A DNA stretch of 64,000 nucleotides from Azadirachta indica (GCA_022749755.1 CM040446.1:17112080-17176079), one strand, 5' to 3'; positions 1-12,499 are shown, counted from the first letter of the stretch. A program made the numbers and translations. Notes: a model not told the origin generated them from the letters alone.

Positions 1-2505
1 TTCAACGTTAATCGAAAACTTATATCGGTGATATCGACAGATACGATAATGGAGGATTTGAAAAAAATAACGCAAAAAAGGTAGAATTTTTGTGTGTAGA
101 AAATAAGAGATCGACTTGAAGCCAAAATTTGTCTCCTTCTTACTTCTTCATCTCCAATAAGAAAAATATAAGTTAAAGGCTTGAAGTAGTTTCTAGGTCT
201 TAATTTATGCATCTAAAACGGAAGCTTGCTATTGGAGGCAAAAGGAAAATGAGTAGAAAAGAGTAATCGTACTATGTTTTGGCCTTGACTTGTTAAGAAG
301 AGGAACTCATAAAAAAATCTCTTCTCATTCCTTTTGTTTTTCTAAAAGTTTCTTTTATTGAAATTAAATTTGCTTGTTAATATAAATATAAATAAATGGT
401 TTTTTCTCTTCTATTTTTAGTTGTTTGGGAATTGATTATGGTAATGAGAGGTGAAAGAGTGAAAGAAAAAAAGAAAGGAGATTTCTTAGCTTAAATGGCA
501 GTGGAAACGAAGGAAAAAGGAAAGGGGATGCAAGAGGAAGAAGAAAAAAAAATATGTAATTAAATTTTATTTTACATTTATCAGTTTGTTTTACACAATT
601 ATTACATTTGCTTTTAATTTTAAATTTTATTGTTATGTTTATCATACTAAAAGATGAGTGTACCCTCAAAATGATAATTTTACCATTAAATCAAGTGACA
701 GTAAGATGTAACAAGTAATTTTTAAAATACGAGAGAGGCATCAGGTAATTAGACCAAAGTAGAAGAGAGTAGTGACTGTTTTTCCTATTTTAAATTAGTG
801 TGAATAACATTACTCATCGTTTAGATATATAACTTATGCAAATTGAGTGATAATTAACATATTGATACACATCATTTTTCATTATGAATTTTGACACACA
901 AAACAAAAAATAAATATTAAGTAGACTGAAAAGTAACGTTACTCATTCTAAATTTTATTGTGCATATTATATAATCAAATTGACATTAATACAAGATAAT
1001 TTTGACTTAAATGTTGTAAAAGAAAAAGTTGAGCAAAAACATAATTTTTATACTTTTACAAAGACAATATCCAAAATAACTAATAAGATAATGAGTTAAG
1101 GTTTGATCATAATAAAATTAAATATTCAAGGATCATATTTTAACAAGTAATAATATATATCCTTCATAAAAAAAATTAAAATGTAAGTAAATTTATATTA
1201 TGACAAGCTTCTAAAATTCAAACTTATCTCAACATTTTGTTAAATAACTTATTACACACAATTAATTAATTTTTATACTTTTGAGAATTTAATAAGATAG
1301 CATATATTTCATTAACAAAAGTAAATATATTACTTATTAAATGTTTAAAGACTATTGAGAGTTGTATTTATTTATGCGAGTAAAAAATTATATTTTAAAT
1401 TTTATCAAAAAAATCTAAAATAATAATAATAAATTTTTTTAGGGGCAATAACAAAATTTTTAAATTAAGAGGAGAAAAAAGATTATTAAATATTGGAACA
1501 GAGTGCAATAAAATACAAGAAAATTCTATAATACTGAGATTTGAATCCCAGTATTAATAACTCATTCATGTTGACCTTTAAATTTAAAATTACAATCTAA
1601 ATCATGTATTTTATATAATGATAATTAACTTGCTTAACAGGTAATATGTAAAATTAACTTATTATTCATGTTAATTTTTTTTTTTTTATTTTTAATATAT
1701 TAAAAAAATTTTTTATAATTATTTTTTCAAAATATATTTGAAATACAAATTCATACATTATAATTAAAATTCAATGTTAAACAATGTGTTATGCATACTA
1801 AGAATAATCTATTTCAAAAACATTAATGTAAATATTATCAAAATACATATTCTTTCCTTATTTTTCTAAAATTTATTGTAGCTCAAAAATCAATATTACA
1901 AATAAAACACATGTTATCTATTACTTGTGGTAATTGTATTTATATAAATTAATGAAAAACATGTGTTAATTTGAAGATGTAAATATTATGTAATAATTGA
2001 GAATAAATAGTGTAATAAACTAACCCTATAACTAATATCATATTAATAAATAAAATTAGAATGTTCTTAGAATAGATAAATTGTAAGTGAAAAAAGCATA
2101 CATGTAATATACAAATATAAACAAGAAATCTTGAAAATGCTAATTAAGAAAAATAAAATGTAAATTAATTTAATTTTATAAAATTTATGTTAATTGTGAT
2201 GTACACAAAATTGAAGAAATCTTAATTACATATAATACATATTTAATTTGGCATAACAAGAATGCTATTATTAAATTACTGACATTTACCATTTATAAAG
2301 TGATACTTTATTTAATATCATGTAACTAAGAAAAAAAAGAAAATAACAAAAAAAAATGATGAATATTCATGTAAAATAAGATTATTAAATAATTGTAATA
2401 AATTAAAAATATCAATAATATTTTTTGCCCCTATGGTAAAGTATACCCATATATTTAGAAAACAAAAAACATATACTTATGTGTTACATATATATTTATT
2501 TGTAG

Positions 2506-2545
<40 letters not shown>

Positions 2546-2599
2546 TAATTTAAAACTATATAAAATTTTTAAATAATTTTTATAATTTTACAAGTATTG
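1..2599. other. AT-rich intergenic DNA
   Basis: No convincing coding region is present; the short open frames are low-complexity. About 1220-1320 and 1375-1515 resemble 12345-12445 and 15545-15690, which lie just upstream of the second kinase copy. This suggests that the tandem duplication unit begins near 1220. The similarity was seen by eye and is partial. Confidence 0.6.
2508..2543. repeat. (TAA)n microsatellite
   Basis: About a dozen uninterrupted TAA/ATA triplets in AT-rich DNA just before the 258 bp array. Confidence 0.9.
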
Positions 2600-4070
2600 T
2601 ATTTATTTAGACAACTTTTGCATTGTAATTTAATTTTTTATATCAAAATTACAAATAAAATGTTGATACACAATTCTTTTGTTACATTTATATTCTTTTT
2701 GTTCCATATACAACTATAATATTTTTATTTATTAATTTGTGTCATTTATGTTTAACTCATTATAATTACATTTTTTATGTTGCATTTATAAAATTGATGT
2801 TCATTTTTACTCTTTTATGTTGGCTTTTTTTTTAATTTTTGATTTTCACAAGTATTTTATTTTACATACAAACTATATGTTGTAATTTAATCTTTTATAT
2901 AGAGATTATAAATTTTACGTGAATTTATAACCTTTACATCAAAATTATAATTCTTTTATTTTTTTTTACAACTATACTATTGTCATTTGGTAATTTGATA
3001 TTAATTTACATTTATCTCATTGTATTCATATTTTTATGTGAAATTCATGAAACTGTTGTTCATTTTTATTATTTTATGTTGACATATATTTTATTTTTAA
3101 TTTTTATAAGTGTTTTATTTTATATACAAGTTATACATTATAATTTTATATTTTATATGAATATTACAAAATTTATGTGGATGTATAATTTTTATATGAC
3201 AATTACATTTTTTTTTTTTTTGTTTACAATAATTATGTTGTGATTTAACAATTTGGTGTCAGTTTACATAGTTCAGTGCATTTATATTTTTATATTAAAT
3301 TTATAAAATTGATGTTTATTTTTACTTTTTATGGTGGCTTATATTTTATTTTTAACTTTTATAAATATTATATTTTATATACAAGTTATAGATTATAATT
3401 TAACTTTTTATGTGAAGATTAGAAATTTTATGTGGCTCTATAATTTCACGTCACGTTTATAATTCTTTTGTTTTATTTACAATTATTCTATTGTCATTTG
3501 ATAATTTGATATTAACTTATATGTACTTCAGTGTATTTAAATATTTTTTATCTTGAATTTATGAAATTGATATTTATTTTTACCCTTTTATGTTAGTTTT
3601 ATTTTTTAATTTTAACTTTTGTAAGTATTATATTTTACATACAAGTTTTATATTTCAATTTAATTTTTTATATCAAAATAATAAATTTAATGTTGATTTA
3701 TACATTTTACATTACATTTATAATTTTTTTCCTCCGTATAAAAATATAACATTGTCATTTATTATTTTAATGCTAACTTACTTTGTTTCGTCACATTTAT
3801 ATGTTTTATGTTAAGTTTATTAAATTGATGTTCATTTTTACTTTTTGATATCAATTTATTATTTTGAATTTTGAATTTTAACTTTATAAGTGTTATATTT
3901 TATATACAAGTTTTCTATTAAAATTTAATTTTCTTACATTACGATAATAAATTTAATAAGAATTTACATGTTTTATATTATATTTATAATTTTTTTTTGC
4001 ATATAAATATAATACTGTTATTTATTATCTTGATGTTAATTTATATTTGTAGTATAAAATATAATTAATT
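2600..4070. repeat. Tandem array of ~258 bp AT-rich units
   Basis: A recognisable anchor (AAATTGATGTTCATTTTTA or close variants) recurs at 2791, 3050, 3306, 3564 and 3822, a period of 256-259 bp. Other landmarks recur in the same order inside each unit, such as ACATACAAGTT and ATTGTCATTTG. There are about five to six diverged copies. The open frames at 2980-3243 and 3590-3814 are by-products of this repeat. The corresponding place upstream of the second kinase copy lacks the array. Confidence 0.8.
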
Positions 4071-4784
4071 AAAGTTAAAACAATAAAATATAATTAATTT
4101 TCATAAAATTAGAATTAATTATAGGTAAGGGATTTATAATTTGAATAAAATTTGAATTATTGAAAAGAGTTTTAAAATCTGAATAAAATTAGAATTAATG
4201 AAATATATAATAAAAAATGACAAATTTTCATATACCTTTTTAAAATTTTTTAAAATCACATATAAAGAGAAAGAACGACGTAATTTACAACCACCTCCCT
4301 TCTGACTTAACAAAATTTCACTTTTCCATTTTCTTGAAGAATAATACCAATATTATATACAGTGCCTTGTAAATTTCAATTCTATGCGTTTACTTCCTTA
4401 CTCATGTTGAGGTCTCTCTAACACACGTAAAAAATTGAAAAAGGATAAACGTTTTACACTTTTAATTATATCGTAAATAAAATTATTTATATTTACAATT
4501 TAATGATATTTGCAAATGAGAAAGAATAGTTGTTCGAGCAAAATCACTTTTAAAAATACTTAATTTTAAGTTAAGTAGGGTAAACTTACGCTTCGGTTAA
4601 TTTAAGTTAATTTTTTATCTTTTATTACTTAATCAATAAAGTTATATTCATTGAGTAAATTATAACAGTTAGTTAATTTAAGTTAATTTTTATAAACTAT
4701 AAATTTAACGATTCTAATAATATTTACTATCAAAATCGAGATTTTCTATCTCGATGTCGTAGCATGACCCATACAAACAAAACC
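4071..4784. other. Intergenic DNA upstream of kinase copy 1
   Basis: No gene is seen. The stretch around 4190-4330 has weak similarity to about 15670-15850, in the matching position upstream of kinase copy 2, so it probably belongs to the duplicated unit. Confidence 0.4.
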
Positions 4785-4999
4785 ACCTAAAAGAATAAAT
4801 AAAACACAAAAACATCCGAAAGAAAAGAAAAAAAAAATAGAAAAAGAAAGGTAAAACAAGACATACAAGTTGAAGTAGCTTTTGTCTACACACGCGTTGT
4901 CACAGGACCATGCACGTCAAATGCAAAAACAGTGCTTTACCGACAGGTGGGGATGAGATATAGCGAGTACTGTACCTAATATTTTAGTCGCGAGTAGCA
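4785..4999 (+). promoter_or_regulatory. Duplicated promoter block of kinase copy 1
   Basis: This block lies directly upstream of the 5' leader. It matches 17840-18059, upstream of copy 2, far better than the more distal flanks do. Shared stretches include ACAAGTTGAAGTAGCTT and GTCTACACACGC. ACGT cores are visible (for example CACGCG and CACGTC). The transcription start cannot be placed from sequence alone. Confidence 0.5.
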
Positions 5000-6109
5000 G
5001 TGGTTTTGGGCACAATAAAACGAGTGTTTGGAAGCGAAGACTGCTCACTTTCTTCTTCTTCGGTCGTCTTCAGGTTCAGTCGTTGTATTTGTGATTCTTC
5101 TATCAGCTTCAATTTCAGCTCAGCAGGTAGGCATTTTCAATCTTTATTTCTAATTGTAGTTTCCCGATCAGAAATGATTTCAATTCTTTTTGTTTAACAT
5201 AATTTTTGTTCTTTTACTGCACGTTTGATGCTATCTTGGATCAGCTATTTTCAGCTATTTTTGCCGGTTTTATGTAATTTCTTTGATTCCAGCTTTCAAT
5301 AGGGTTTTCTAGTGATCTGATCTATTTATGGATTTGTTTTTTCGTGGAAGATATTTCAATTTTATGAGATCATCAATTTGAAAAAGTTTTGGATTTTTGG
5401 ATGAAATTCAATTTTGTGAGCTGCGTTTTGCTTGGTTATGATCATATTATGCTAGTTCAATACTCTTACTTCTATGTTTTTGGGTTCTTAACTAGAAATT
5501 GAGAGGTAATTATCATCTTTTTGTTGCTTTTGTGTTTGCCGAGGAATTTTTTTTCCAAATTACTTGTTGCTTGCCCTAGCTTTTCGTTACAAACTTGTGT
5601 ACTTTTTCTTGATTGTTTATTTTCATAGACTATTGATTACAGCGAAAGTTTGGAAAGCGATTGTGGTTTGAGGTGAATGGAAGTAGTCTAAGATCGGGGT
5701 AATTGCCTCTGTAGTACTGCTTCTGGCTTGGAAAGGTATTTGGTTTTATAATTGAAAAAAAAATTGCTTTTCTTGTATGGTTTAGAAAATGGATCTTGTA
5801 TTGCTAAAACTGGGGGTTTATTATTGCCTCAAAATGTTATGAACTCAGCCAAACGTAGTTATCTCTCTCTTCCTGTTCTTCGATTAATTTGAATAAGTCA
5901 AACAGCCTCCTTCGTTGGAGTGAGATTGTTGAAAAAAGGAAATTAATAAAAATTTTACTTACATGACTATTGATAATTGATCTTTATCCATGGTGATGTA
6001 GGGCACATGCTGAAGGGAAAGCACCATCAGATGAGTGTCTGGAGTTTGGGATAAGAGGAGTTATATATTTGGTGTTTCATTTTTTGAAGTTCCATTCATG
6101 ATTGGGAAA
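5000..6109 (+). other. 5' leader with two introns, kinase copy 1
   Basis: Three leader exons are inferred from splice consensus shared with copy 2. Exon 1 ends at 5126 (donor GTAGGC). Exon 2 is 5643-5735 (acceptor TTACAG, donor GTATTT). Exon 3 starts at 6002 after GATGTAG and runs into the coding sequence. Copy 2 has the same arrangement. Exon 1 has a CT-rich run with four TTC repeats (5050-5061). Exon 2 holds a tiny upstream ORF (5677-5691). The open frame at 5000-5197 crosses the donor and is not coding. Confidence 0.6.
6007..6054 (+). promoter_or_regulatory. Conserved 15-codon upstream ORF
   Basis: An ATG at 6007 opens a 15-residue frame ending at TAA 6052-6054, 55 nt before the main start and out of frame with it. 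The same 15-codon frame is present in copy 2 (19089-19136). The last eight residues, QMSVWSLG, are identical, while residues 2 and 4-7 differ. It may damp translation of the kinase; that role is inference. Confidence 0.5.
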
Positions 6110-9100
6110 ATGGTGGAGGGGCCAAAATTTACTGGTCTTATAGGAGGAAATAACAACAATGATAACAATTATTATGATTTTACTCAGGGCTTTTACCAAA
6201 AACTTGATGAGGGTACAAACATGTCCATTGACAGTTTGCAGACCAGCAATGCTGGCGGGTCGGTCTCGATGTCAGTGGACAACAGCAGTGTTGGTTCCAA
6301 TGATTCTTTGACTCACATCTTAAGCCACCCAGGTCTGAAGCCTGTGAGACACAACTATTCACTCTCTGTGGGACAGAGTGTGTTCCGGCCGGGTAAGGTG
6401 ACCCATGCACTTAATGATGATGCTTTGGCACAAGCATTGATGGATCACAGGTATCCAACTGAAGGACTGGAGAATTATGATGAGTGGACTATTGATTTGA
6501 GAAAACTTAACATGGGTACCCCCTTTGCCCAAGGGGCTTTTGGGAAGTTGTATAGAGGAACATATAATGGGGAGGATGTTGCGATTAAGATATTGGAGAG
6601 GCCTGAGAATAGTCCAGAGAGGGCACAAGTTATGGAGCAGCAGTTTCAACAGGAGGTCATGATGCTTGCTACACTGAAGCATCCCAACATTGTGCGGTTT
6701 ATAGGAGCCTGCCGCAAGCCAATGGTCTGGTGCATTGTGACGGAATATGCAAAAGGAGGGTCAGTTCGGCAGTTTCTGACTAGGAGGCAGAATAGGGCAG
6801 TACCACTGAAATTGGCAGTTAAGCAGGCATTGGATGTGGCAAGGGGGATGGCATATGTGCATGGTCTTGGGTTTATCCACAGGGATCTTAAATCGGATAA
6901 CCTTCTGATCTCTGCAGATAAATCCATCAAAATTGCTGATTTTGGTGTTGCAAGAATTGAAGTGCAGACAGAGGGTATGACACCAGAGACAGGGACATAT
7001 CGGTGGATGGCTCCGTAAGTATCTGGATCTTTTTTTTGTGGTTCCTATCTTTGGTATTGCTGTATGATTTGTGTTTCACCTTTGCATCAATGCTTTGTTA
7101 ATGTTAAGCTTCTTGATGTTAACTTTTGGTTTTATTGGGGGAACTGTCATTAGGTAAAGGCTTCTTTTTTGGTGTATGCATGCTATTTTCTGTTAGTATG
7201 GGTATAACTCTTGTAGAGAGTAAGATTTTCTATCCTTGGCCAAGCTTATGTTGTTCTGGCTTTATTCACATGCCAAGGCATGAATTATCTGAACTAGGTT
7301 TGCATACAATATATTTCTTATTAATGCCCCTCTGCCTTCGCCTTTTATTTTCACTGGTCTTCACAATTTGGGTGCTCATGGTGGTATGAGCTTTAATGGC
7401 TGATTATTTCTTTAAACGGGAAAAGAACTCTCATACATTTCAGAGCTGTTTCTTTTGTCTTCTTTGGCACAGTTAAAAAATTGTGAGATCTTACTGGGTT
7501 CCTTTTTTTAAAAAATTAATATTTTAGGAATAATTCATAGGTCTCCTTTCGCACTTTACCTAGATAGGGGCCTTTATTAGTTTTCTTGAAATTTACCCAT
7601 TTTGAGCAGTGGTATGAGCTGGAATGGCTGATTGATTTCTTTAAATGGAAAAGAAACTCTCCAATATTTCAGGGCTGTTTCTTTTGTCTTGTTTGGTGCA
7701 GTTAAAAACTGTGAGATCTTACTTGATTCCTTTTTTCTTTAAAAAAAAAAAGGGAATAGTTCGTAGGTTTCCTTTCATTTTTTTGTTCCTAGATGAGGGC
7801 CTTTATTAATTTTCTTGGAATTTACCCATTTTGAGCAATCTGTGTTTTTCGGCCATTTTTTTGGATGCTTGTAAGTGGTGATTGTGCTTTTATTTTACTT
7901 TAATCTTGATTTTATGAATTCATAAGTGTCTTATAAAAGTAGTAAGTAGCCTGAGAAGTGGTAATGGATGATGGCATTGGGGACAATACTCATGAACATC
8001 ACCTAGACAGTGTTGGCCCTGGAGGAAGTGCATGAAGATTTTTGAATTCAACAGCCATCTCTGTTTCAGTTTCATTCTAGCTCATTGTTCGGATGGATTG
8101 ATAAACATTTCGATATATGTATTTTGTCTTTTAAAATGTGAATATGGTGGTGTATTCCAGCCAAAGACAAAATACCTTAGAACAGACTCCAACTTTCGCA
8201 TGTCAATGATGGCTCAAGGATTGGTGTTTGTGGCAGCACCTGGATAATATTGGCATTGTGAAATGCAAAATTAGAATTGTCGGTTCAAGATTATGTTGGA
8301 TACACTGACAGTTAAAATGATATTCAGCCAAATTAAGTCATTTAAGCCTACAACATAGAACTTCAGTGACCCAAGTCAACTCTTCTCTTGATATCGTTTT
8401 CTGAGAAGCTGCTTACTGGGTTTTATGCTTTAGGGTTGTTTTTTTTAATGATGTATAAAGCTTATGCAAGCAAATAGGAAAAGAGAAAAAAAAAGAATTA
8501 AAAGGTAAGTGCTGACATGACTAGTGTATGAATTTATAAATTACGACTTTAATTAGTTATTATTCTTTACGAAGTAGCTTTAAAAATTATAAGACTTAAC
8601 TTGTTCACTCATCCTTCACCATAATTTTCTTTTTCAATGATATACCAGTTGATTTCATAATGTTATTTGAGGTACTCTTAAGTGTCCTATAATTCCTTTT
8701 TCTTTTCCCCCTTTTCTCTTTCTTTCAGTTTTTCTCTCTATAGGTTTGTTGTATTTCTTAATCAATGTGAACCTGAATAATGTAGTCTTTCTCTGTGTTT
8801 TTCTTGGACATCAAATTGTTTGAATTATGATACATGTGATATTAATGGATTTACTATATGTAAAGATATGAACTATCATGTTGGGCTAACCACCAACCAT
8901 GAATTTGATGGTGGAAACAATGATTTGAAAGCCATCCTACATTTCAAATGTCAAAAAAATTCTTCCTGTGTGCCTGAATCTTGTTTTCTCCTTTGCGTAA
9001 GGTTTGAGTGTTACAAGAAGACTATGGTGTTATAATTGAAATTAGACTTATTTATTTTCACTAGGTTTAGTCTTATAGAGTATATTTCTAGTTTAAGTAC

Positions 9101-11019
9101 TATTAGTTTTTTCCTTCTATATGTAGGATCCCAAGTTTATGAGAATTCCTAGTTTATATGACTTTATTATTTTGACTTATATAAAGGCACATTCACATAC
9201 TTAGTTTGATATTGAAGAGAGACTCAATATAATATATATATTCAAGTGAGACTCGATATAATTTATTTTATTTAACATGGTATCAATTCAATATAATATA
9301 TACCTTAGAAGGTAGTTATTGGGCATGATTTAGTTTTTAATGAAAAAAGAATAAATGAATTCTGCAAACTTTAGTGGTGGTTGGGGGGGAAGGGGGGGTG
9401 GTGGGACTAAGAACCCTGATCCAAGCTAGGGGAACTGTTCATGGGCACCACGTTGCTCACGGATTCTTGTAGCTGGGGTTACTGTTCACGAGTTTCTAAT
9501 ATGGCTGCTTCTTGATCTTCTATTCCTCTAGAAGGCATTACCACTACCTCTTACCTATGGAAGGCACTCCTTGCATATGGAAGACATTACTACTACTCGC
9601 CTACGGAAGGCACTCTTCGCTTATGAAAGGTACTACTAGTATTCCTCGCATATGGAAGGCACTACTACTTCTCATCTCTCGAAGGCACTACTTGGTTTTC
9701 TCCTCACAAACTTCGTTAGAGCTTTCTAATTGCTTCTGGAAGGCAGTACTACTTAATTTGGGATCTTCTTATCAACTACATTAGCTTCAAACTCAAGTTT
9801 GTTCCACCATCTTGAGTTTGAAGGGGAGTGTTAGAATTGAAATTTAACTTATTTAGTTTCATTATGTTTAATCTTATAAAACATAATTTTAGTACAAGTA
9901 TTATTAGTCTTTTCTTAGTGTGTTTAGGATTTTTATTTTATAAAAATTCTTATTTCATGTTGTTTTATTATTTTAGCCTAAGAAAAGGCACTTCCATGTA
10001 TTTAGTTTAATATTCAAGCGAGATTCAATATAATAAATGCATTCAAGTGAGACTCAATAGTATATGTATTTTATTTATTTAACATGGTATCAACTCAACA
10101 TAATATATTTTTTATTTCATTTAACATATGGAGAAAATGTAAAAGCATTAAATCCTTAGAGCATGAGCCTTATATTTCTTCCTTTTCATATTTCTTCAAA
10201 GCATCTGAAAAGTGCAACGTCTTCTTCCCTCCAGATGCCCCTTCTATATAGTGTCACTAGGTAATGAGTTTGTAGTAGCACATGTGGAAGTTTCCTGTCT
10301 TTACTCCTGATTACCTCCTTTTCCATGTCTTTGCCAGTTTATTTATGCATTATCCTGAATCCTGAGCACACATGACTTATCAGCTGTGCTACCTCCAATG
10401 AGGATTAGAAGAATATGAAGAGGCAAGAAACTGAGTATTTGGCACCTGTTAATGTGTGTCTTACGTGTTCATGATCTAAATAAAGTTTGTCAAGGAAGTT
10501 TCTAGTTCTTTAGTGATTTAATAGCTTGTGTTGTTTCCGGATATATGATACCCTCTCTACGTGTTACTGCAACATCAGTCAGTTCACAAACACAAGATAT
10601 AGTTTTCATGAATGATTGGAAACTAATATGAAAAAAATGTTAGTGTTGGTTTTTCTGATTATTCTTGCTGTTCTTTCAGAGAGATGATTCAACATAGGCC
10701 GTACACGCAAAAGGTGGATGTCTATAGCTTTGGGATAGTCCTTTGGGAGCTTATAACCGGCTTGCTTCCCTTCCAAAACATGACAGCTGTGCAGGCTGCG
10801 TTTGCTGTGGTGAATAAAGGCGTAAGGCCAGTTATCCCAAATGATTGTCTCCCGGTACTTGGTGAGATCATGACCCGCTGTTGGGACACCAACCCTGAAG
10901 TTCGTCCACCTTTCACTGAGATTGTGAGGATGCTAGAGAATGCTGAAACTGAGATCATGACAACTGTGCGTAAGGCGCGCTTCAGGTGTTGCATGACTCA
11001 ACCAATGACAGTTGACTGA
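6110..11019 (+). CDS. STY13: Raf-like Ser/Thr(/Tyr) protein kinase, STY13-like, copy 1
   Basis: A 414-residue protein from two coding exons: 6110-7014 and 10680-11019 (3665 bp intron, GTAAGT...TTTCAG, phase 2). The N-terminal 125 residues are Asn/Ser-rich. The kinase domain starts near residue 126, with loop [12 protein letters not shown] (139-150), VAIK lysine K160, helix-C glutamate E182, HRDLKSDN with D259, DFG at 277-279 and GTYRWMAPE at 295-303. It ends with the family tail [11 protein letters not shown]. This pattern and length match plant group C Raf-like kinases such as Arabidopsis STY13 (At2g24360), which are cytosolic. The ATG at 6110 is chosen for its context (A at -3, G at +4) and its match to family N-termini; ATG 6098 would add four residues. 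The frame stays open back to 6035, but that codon is GTG. The substrate is unknown from sequence. Confidence 0.93.
7381..7838 (+). repeat. 228 bp tandem duplication in kinase copy 1 intron
   Basis: Two head-to-tail units, 7381-7608 and 7609-7838, both begin GTGGTATGAGCT and end with TACCCATTTTGAGCA. The intron of copy 2 has a single equivalent unit (about 20475-20708). The duplication is therefore private to copy 1 or was lost from copy 2. Confidence 0.75.
9028..10126 (+). mobile_element. Non-autonomous Copia-type LTR element (TRIM-like) in kinase intron
   Basis: The 1.1 kb element is bounded by TG...CA and a 5 bp target duplication, TATGG (9023-9027 and 10127-10131). The 5' LTR is about 9028-9277, followed by a primer-binding-like site starting TGGTATCAA. 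A polypurine tract (TTGAAGGGGAG) precedes the 3' LTR at 9829. The 3' LTR core ends near 10084, and a 42 bp extension repeats the primer-site leader and the LTR end. The roughly 550 bp interior has no gag or pol. It carries a G-rich run and short diverged repeats around GGAAGGCACT (about 9530-9690). Copy 2 of the kinase gene has the uninterrupted site near 21828. It is on the same strand as the gene. Confidence 0.85.
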
Positions 11020-12499
11020 TCAAGATTAGGTGGTCAAGAACAGGTGATATAAATGAATTGGAAAAAGATGAACAAAAGTTGTAAGAACTTTACATATATG
11101 GTTGTGTATCTGTCAGCACTTTTTCTTTTTCTTTGAAGAAAAAAAGGCAATATTCCAGATAGGGATAATTTAACTATTATACTGCCGGGTTTCTGATTTT
11201 GGTGTCAATTGTAACGTGGACTAGTGGTGTTGCAGGTAGTAGTTTTGCAGTTCTTAGTAATAGGGAGCATTTGATGTGTGCTTCTCTCTGTAGCTATGTA
11301 TATGGGGCCTGCCTGCCATTTTCACTGATGTTTGACTGTTCTTGTTTCTAAAAGGATCGTAGGTTCTCTCCCTGTTTAATCAATCACCGCTATTTGCCTT
11401 TTTTTTTTTTTTTTTTTTCGTTTCAAAATTATTTGCTAGGAATATTTTATGTTTGCTTTGTCAAGTAAAATGTAGGAGCACCCAACTTCAATTATCGGGT
11501 GTGTTTTTGGTTGCAGCCCACCTTCCATCCCAGCGAAAACTACTATTTCCATTTATAGTCTGATGTTACCTTGTCTCTTGTCTGCTAGAAGTATCAAATT
11601 TGCATTCACAAGAAACATATACGATGCACTCCGGGGATTATGCACATTGCAGTGGTGCATTCCTTTCATTAATTACTCCAGATTCGTTAAAGTTCCCACG
11701 TAAAGATAATTTCTTTCAGGAGTATGGATAAACTCTACCCACATGAGCATTGGCAATGTTTGTTGAACCGAAAATGGTGCAACATTGCCACAAATTCGTT
11801 TTTTCCTCTCTCTGAGCTGCCTTTCTATGTACAAAGAACCCAATTAGCAGACTACAGACATAAAGAGTCTATGGTGTTGCAGCTTTATTCTGTGAGGTCA
11901 TCTAATCTCCAGCGAAGTATCGTCGGTTGACCAATCGTTTCTGATCAGTGATCAGATCCGGTTAGTGTGCCCATCTCTTCCCTGTCAGTCCGATATTAAA
12001 CTGGGGCAGGAGGTTCTGTGGAAGAATTTGCTTTTGACAAATCAGACAACTTGGAAACCGGCCCTTGTTGCGTAGAAGAGTTGGATTCCTTTCCCTTCAA
12101 CACCGACTTGAGTTGACGGTTCTAATAGGCCAGAAGCAGAAATATGAGAACGGAATAGTAACAGTATGGTCTGCTGGCTGGGTATAGGTATAGCCTTTCT
12201 TCTGAGTGCTGATGTCAGATATTGATGCTTGGTAATGGTATGTGTTCGGATCATGTTAGGCCGGTGTTCCCGTAGCAGCTGCTTCTGCCTTTCTTAGGAC
12301 AAGATCCTAATTCTCCACTAAAAATGTCTTTCTAACATATTTAGCACAACCTTACCGTAACATTTTATAAATTAACTTACCAAGCATAATTAATTACTTT
12401 TTATATTTTTAAAAGATTTAATAAAACAGCTGCATATGTTTAGAAGTAAAGATATCAATTATCAACATATTCATATATATTGTTCTCGACTTTTGGAGA
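11020..12499 (+). other. 3' UTR and duplicated downstream flank, kinase copy 1
   Basis: Similarity to the region after copy 2 runs from the stop codon to about 12280 (landmarks TACTGCCGGGTTTCTGATTTTGG; GGCAGAAGCAGA-type and GGCCGGTGTT), matching about 23477-25125. It includes an 18-base T run near 11401-11418. A block at about 12345-12445 resembles 1220-1320 and probably marks the start of the second duplication unit. No gene is seen; the open frames here are not supported. Confidence 0.55.

Noticed and set aside
6035..6109. N-terminal extension of kinase copy 1 (and 19117-19191 in copy 2)
   Set aside because: The frame is open upstream of the chosen start, but its first start-like codon at 6035/19117 is GTG. 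The nearby ATG at 6031 is in the uORF frame. The stretch also differs more between the copies than the real coding part.
9527..9700. Regularly spaced short repeats, CRISPR-like at first sight
   Set aside because: The repeats are short, diverged and lie inside a plant LTR element. This is a plant nuclear genome, so a CRISPR array is not a sensible reading.
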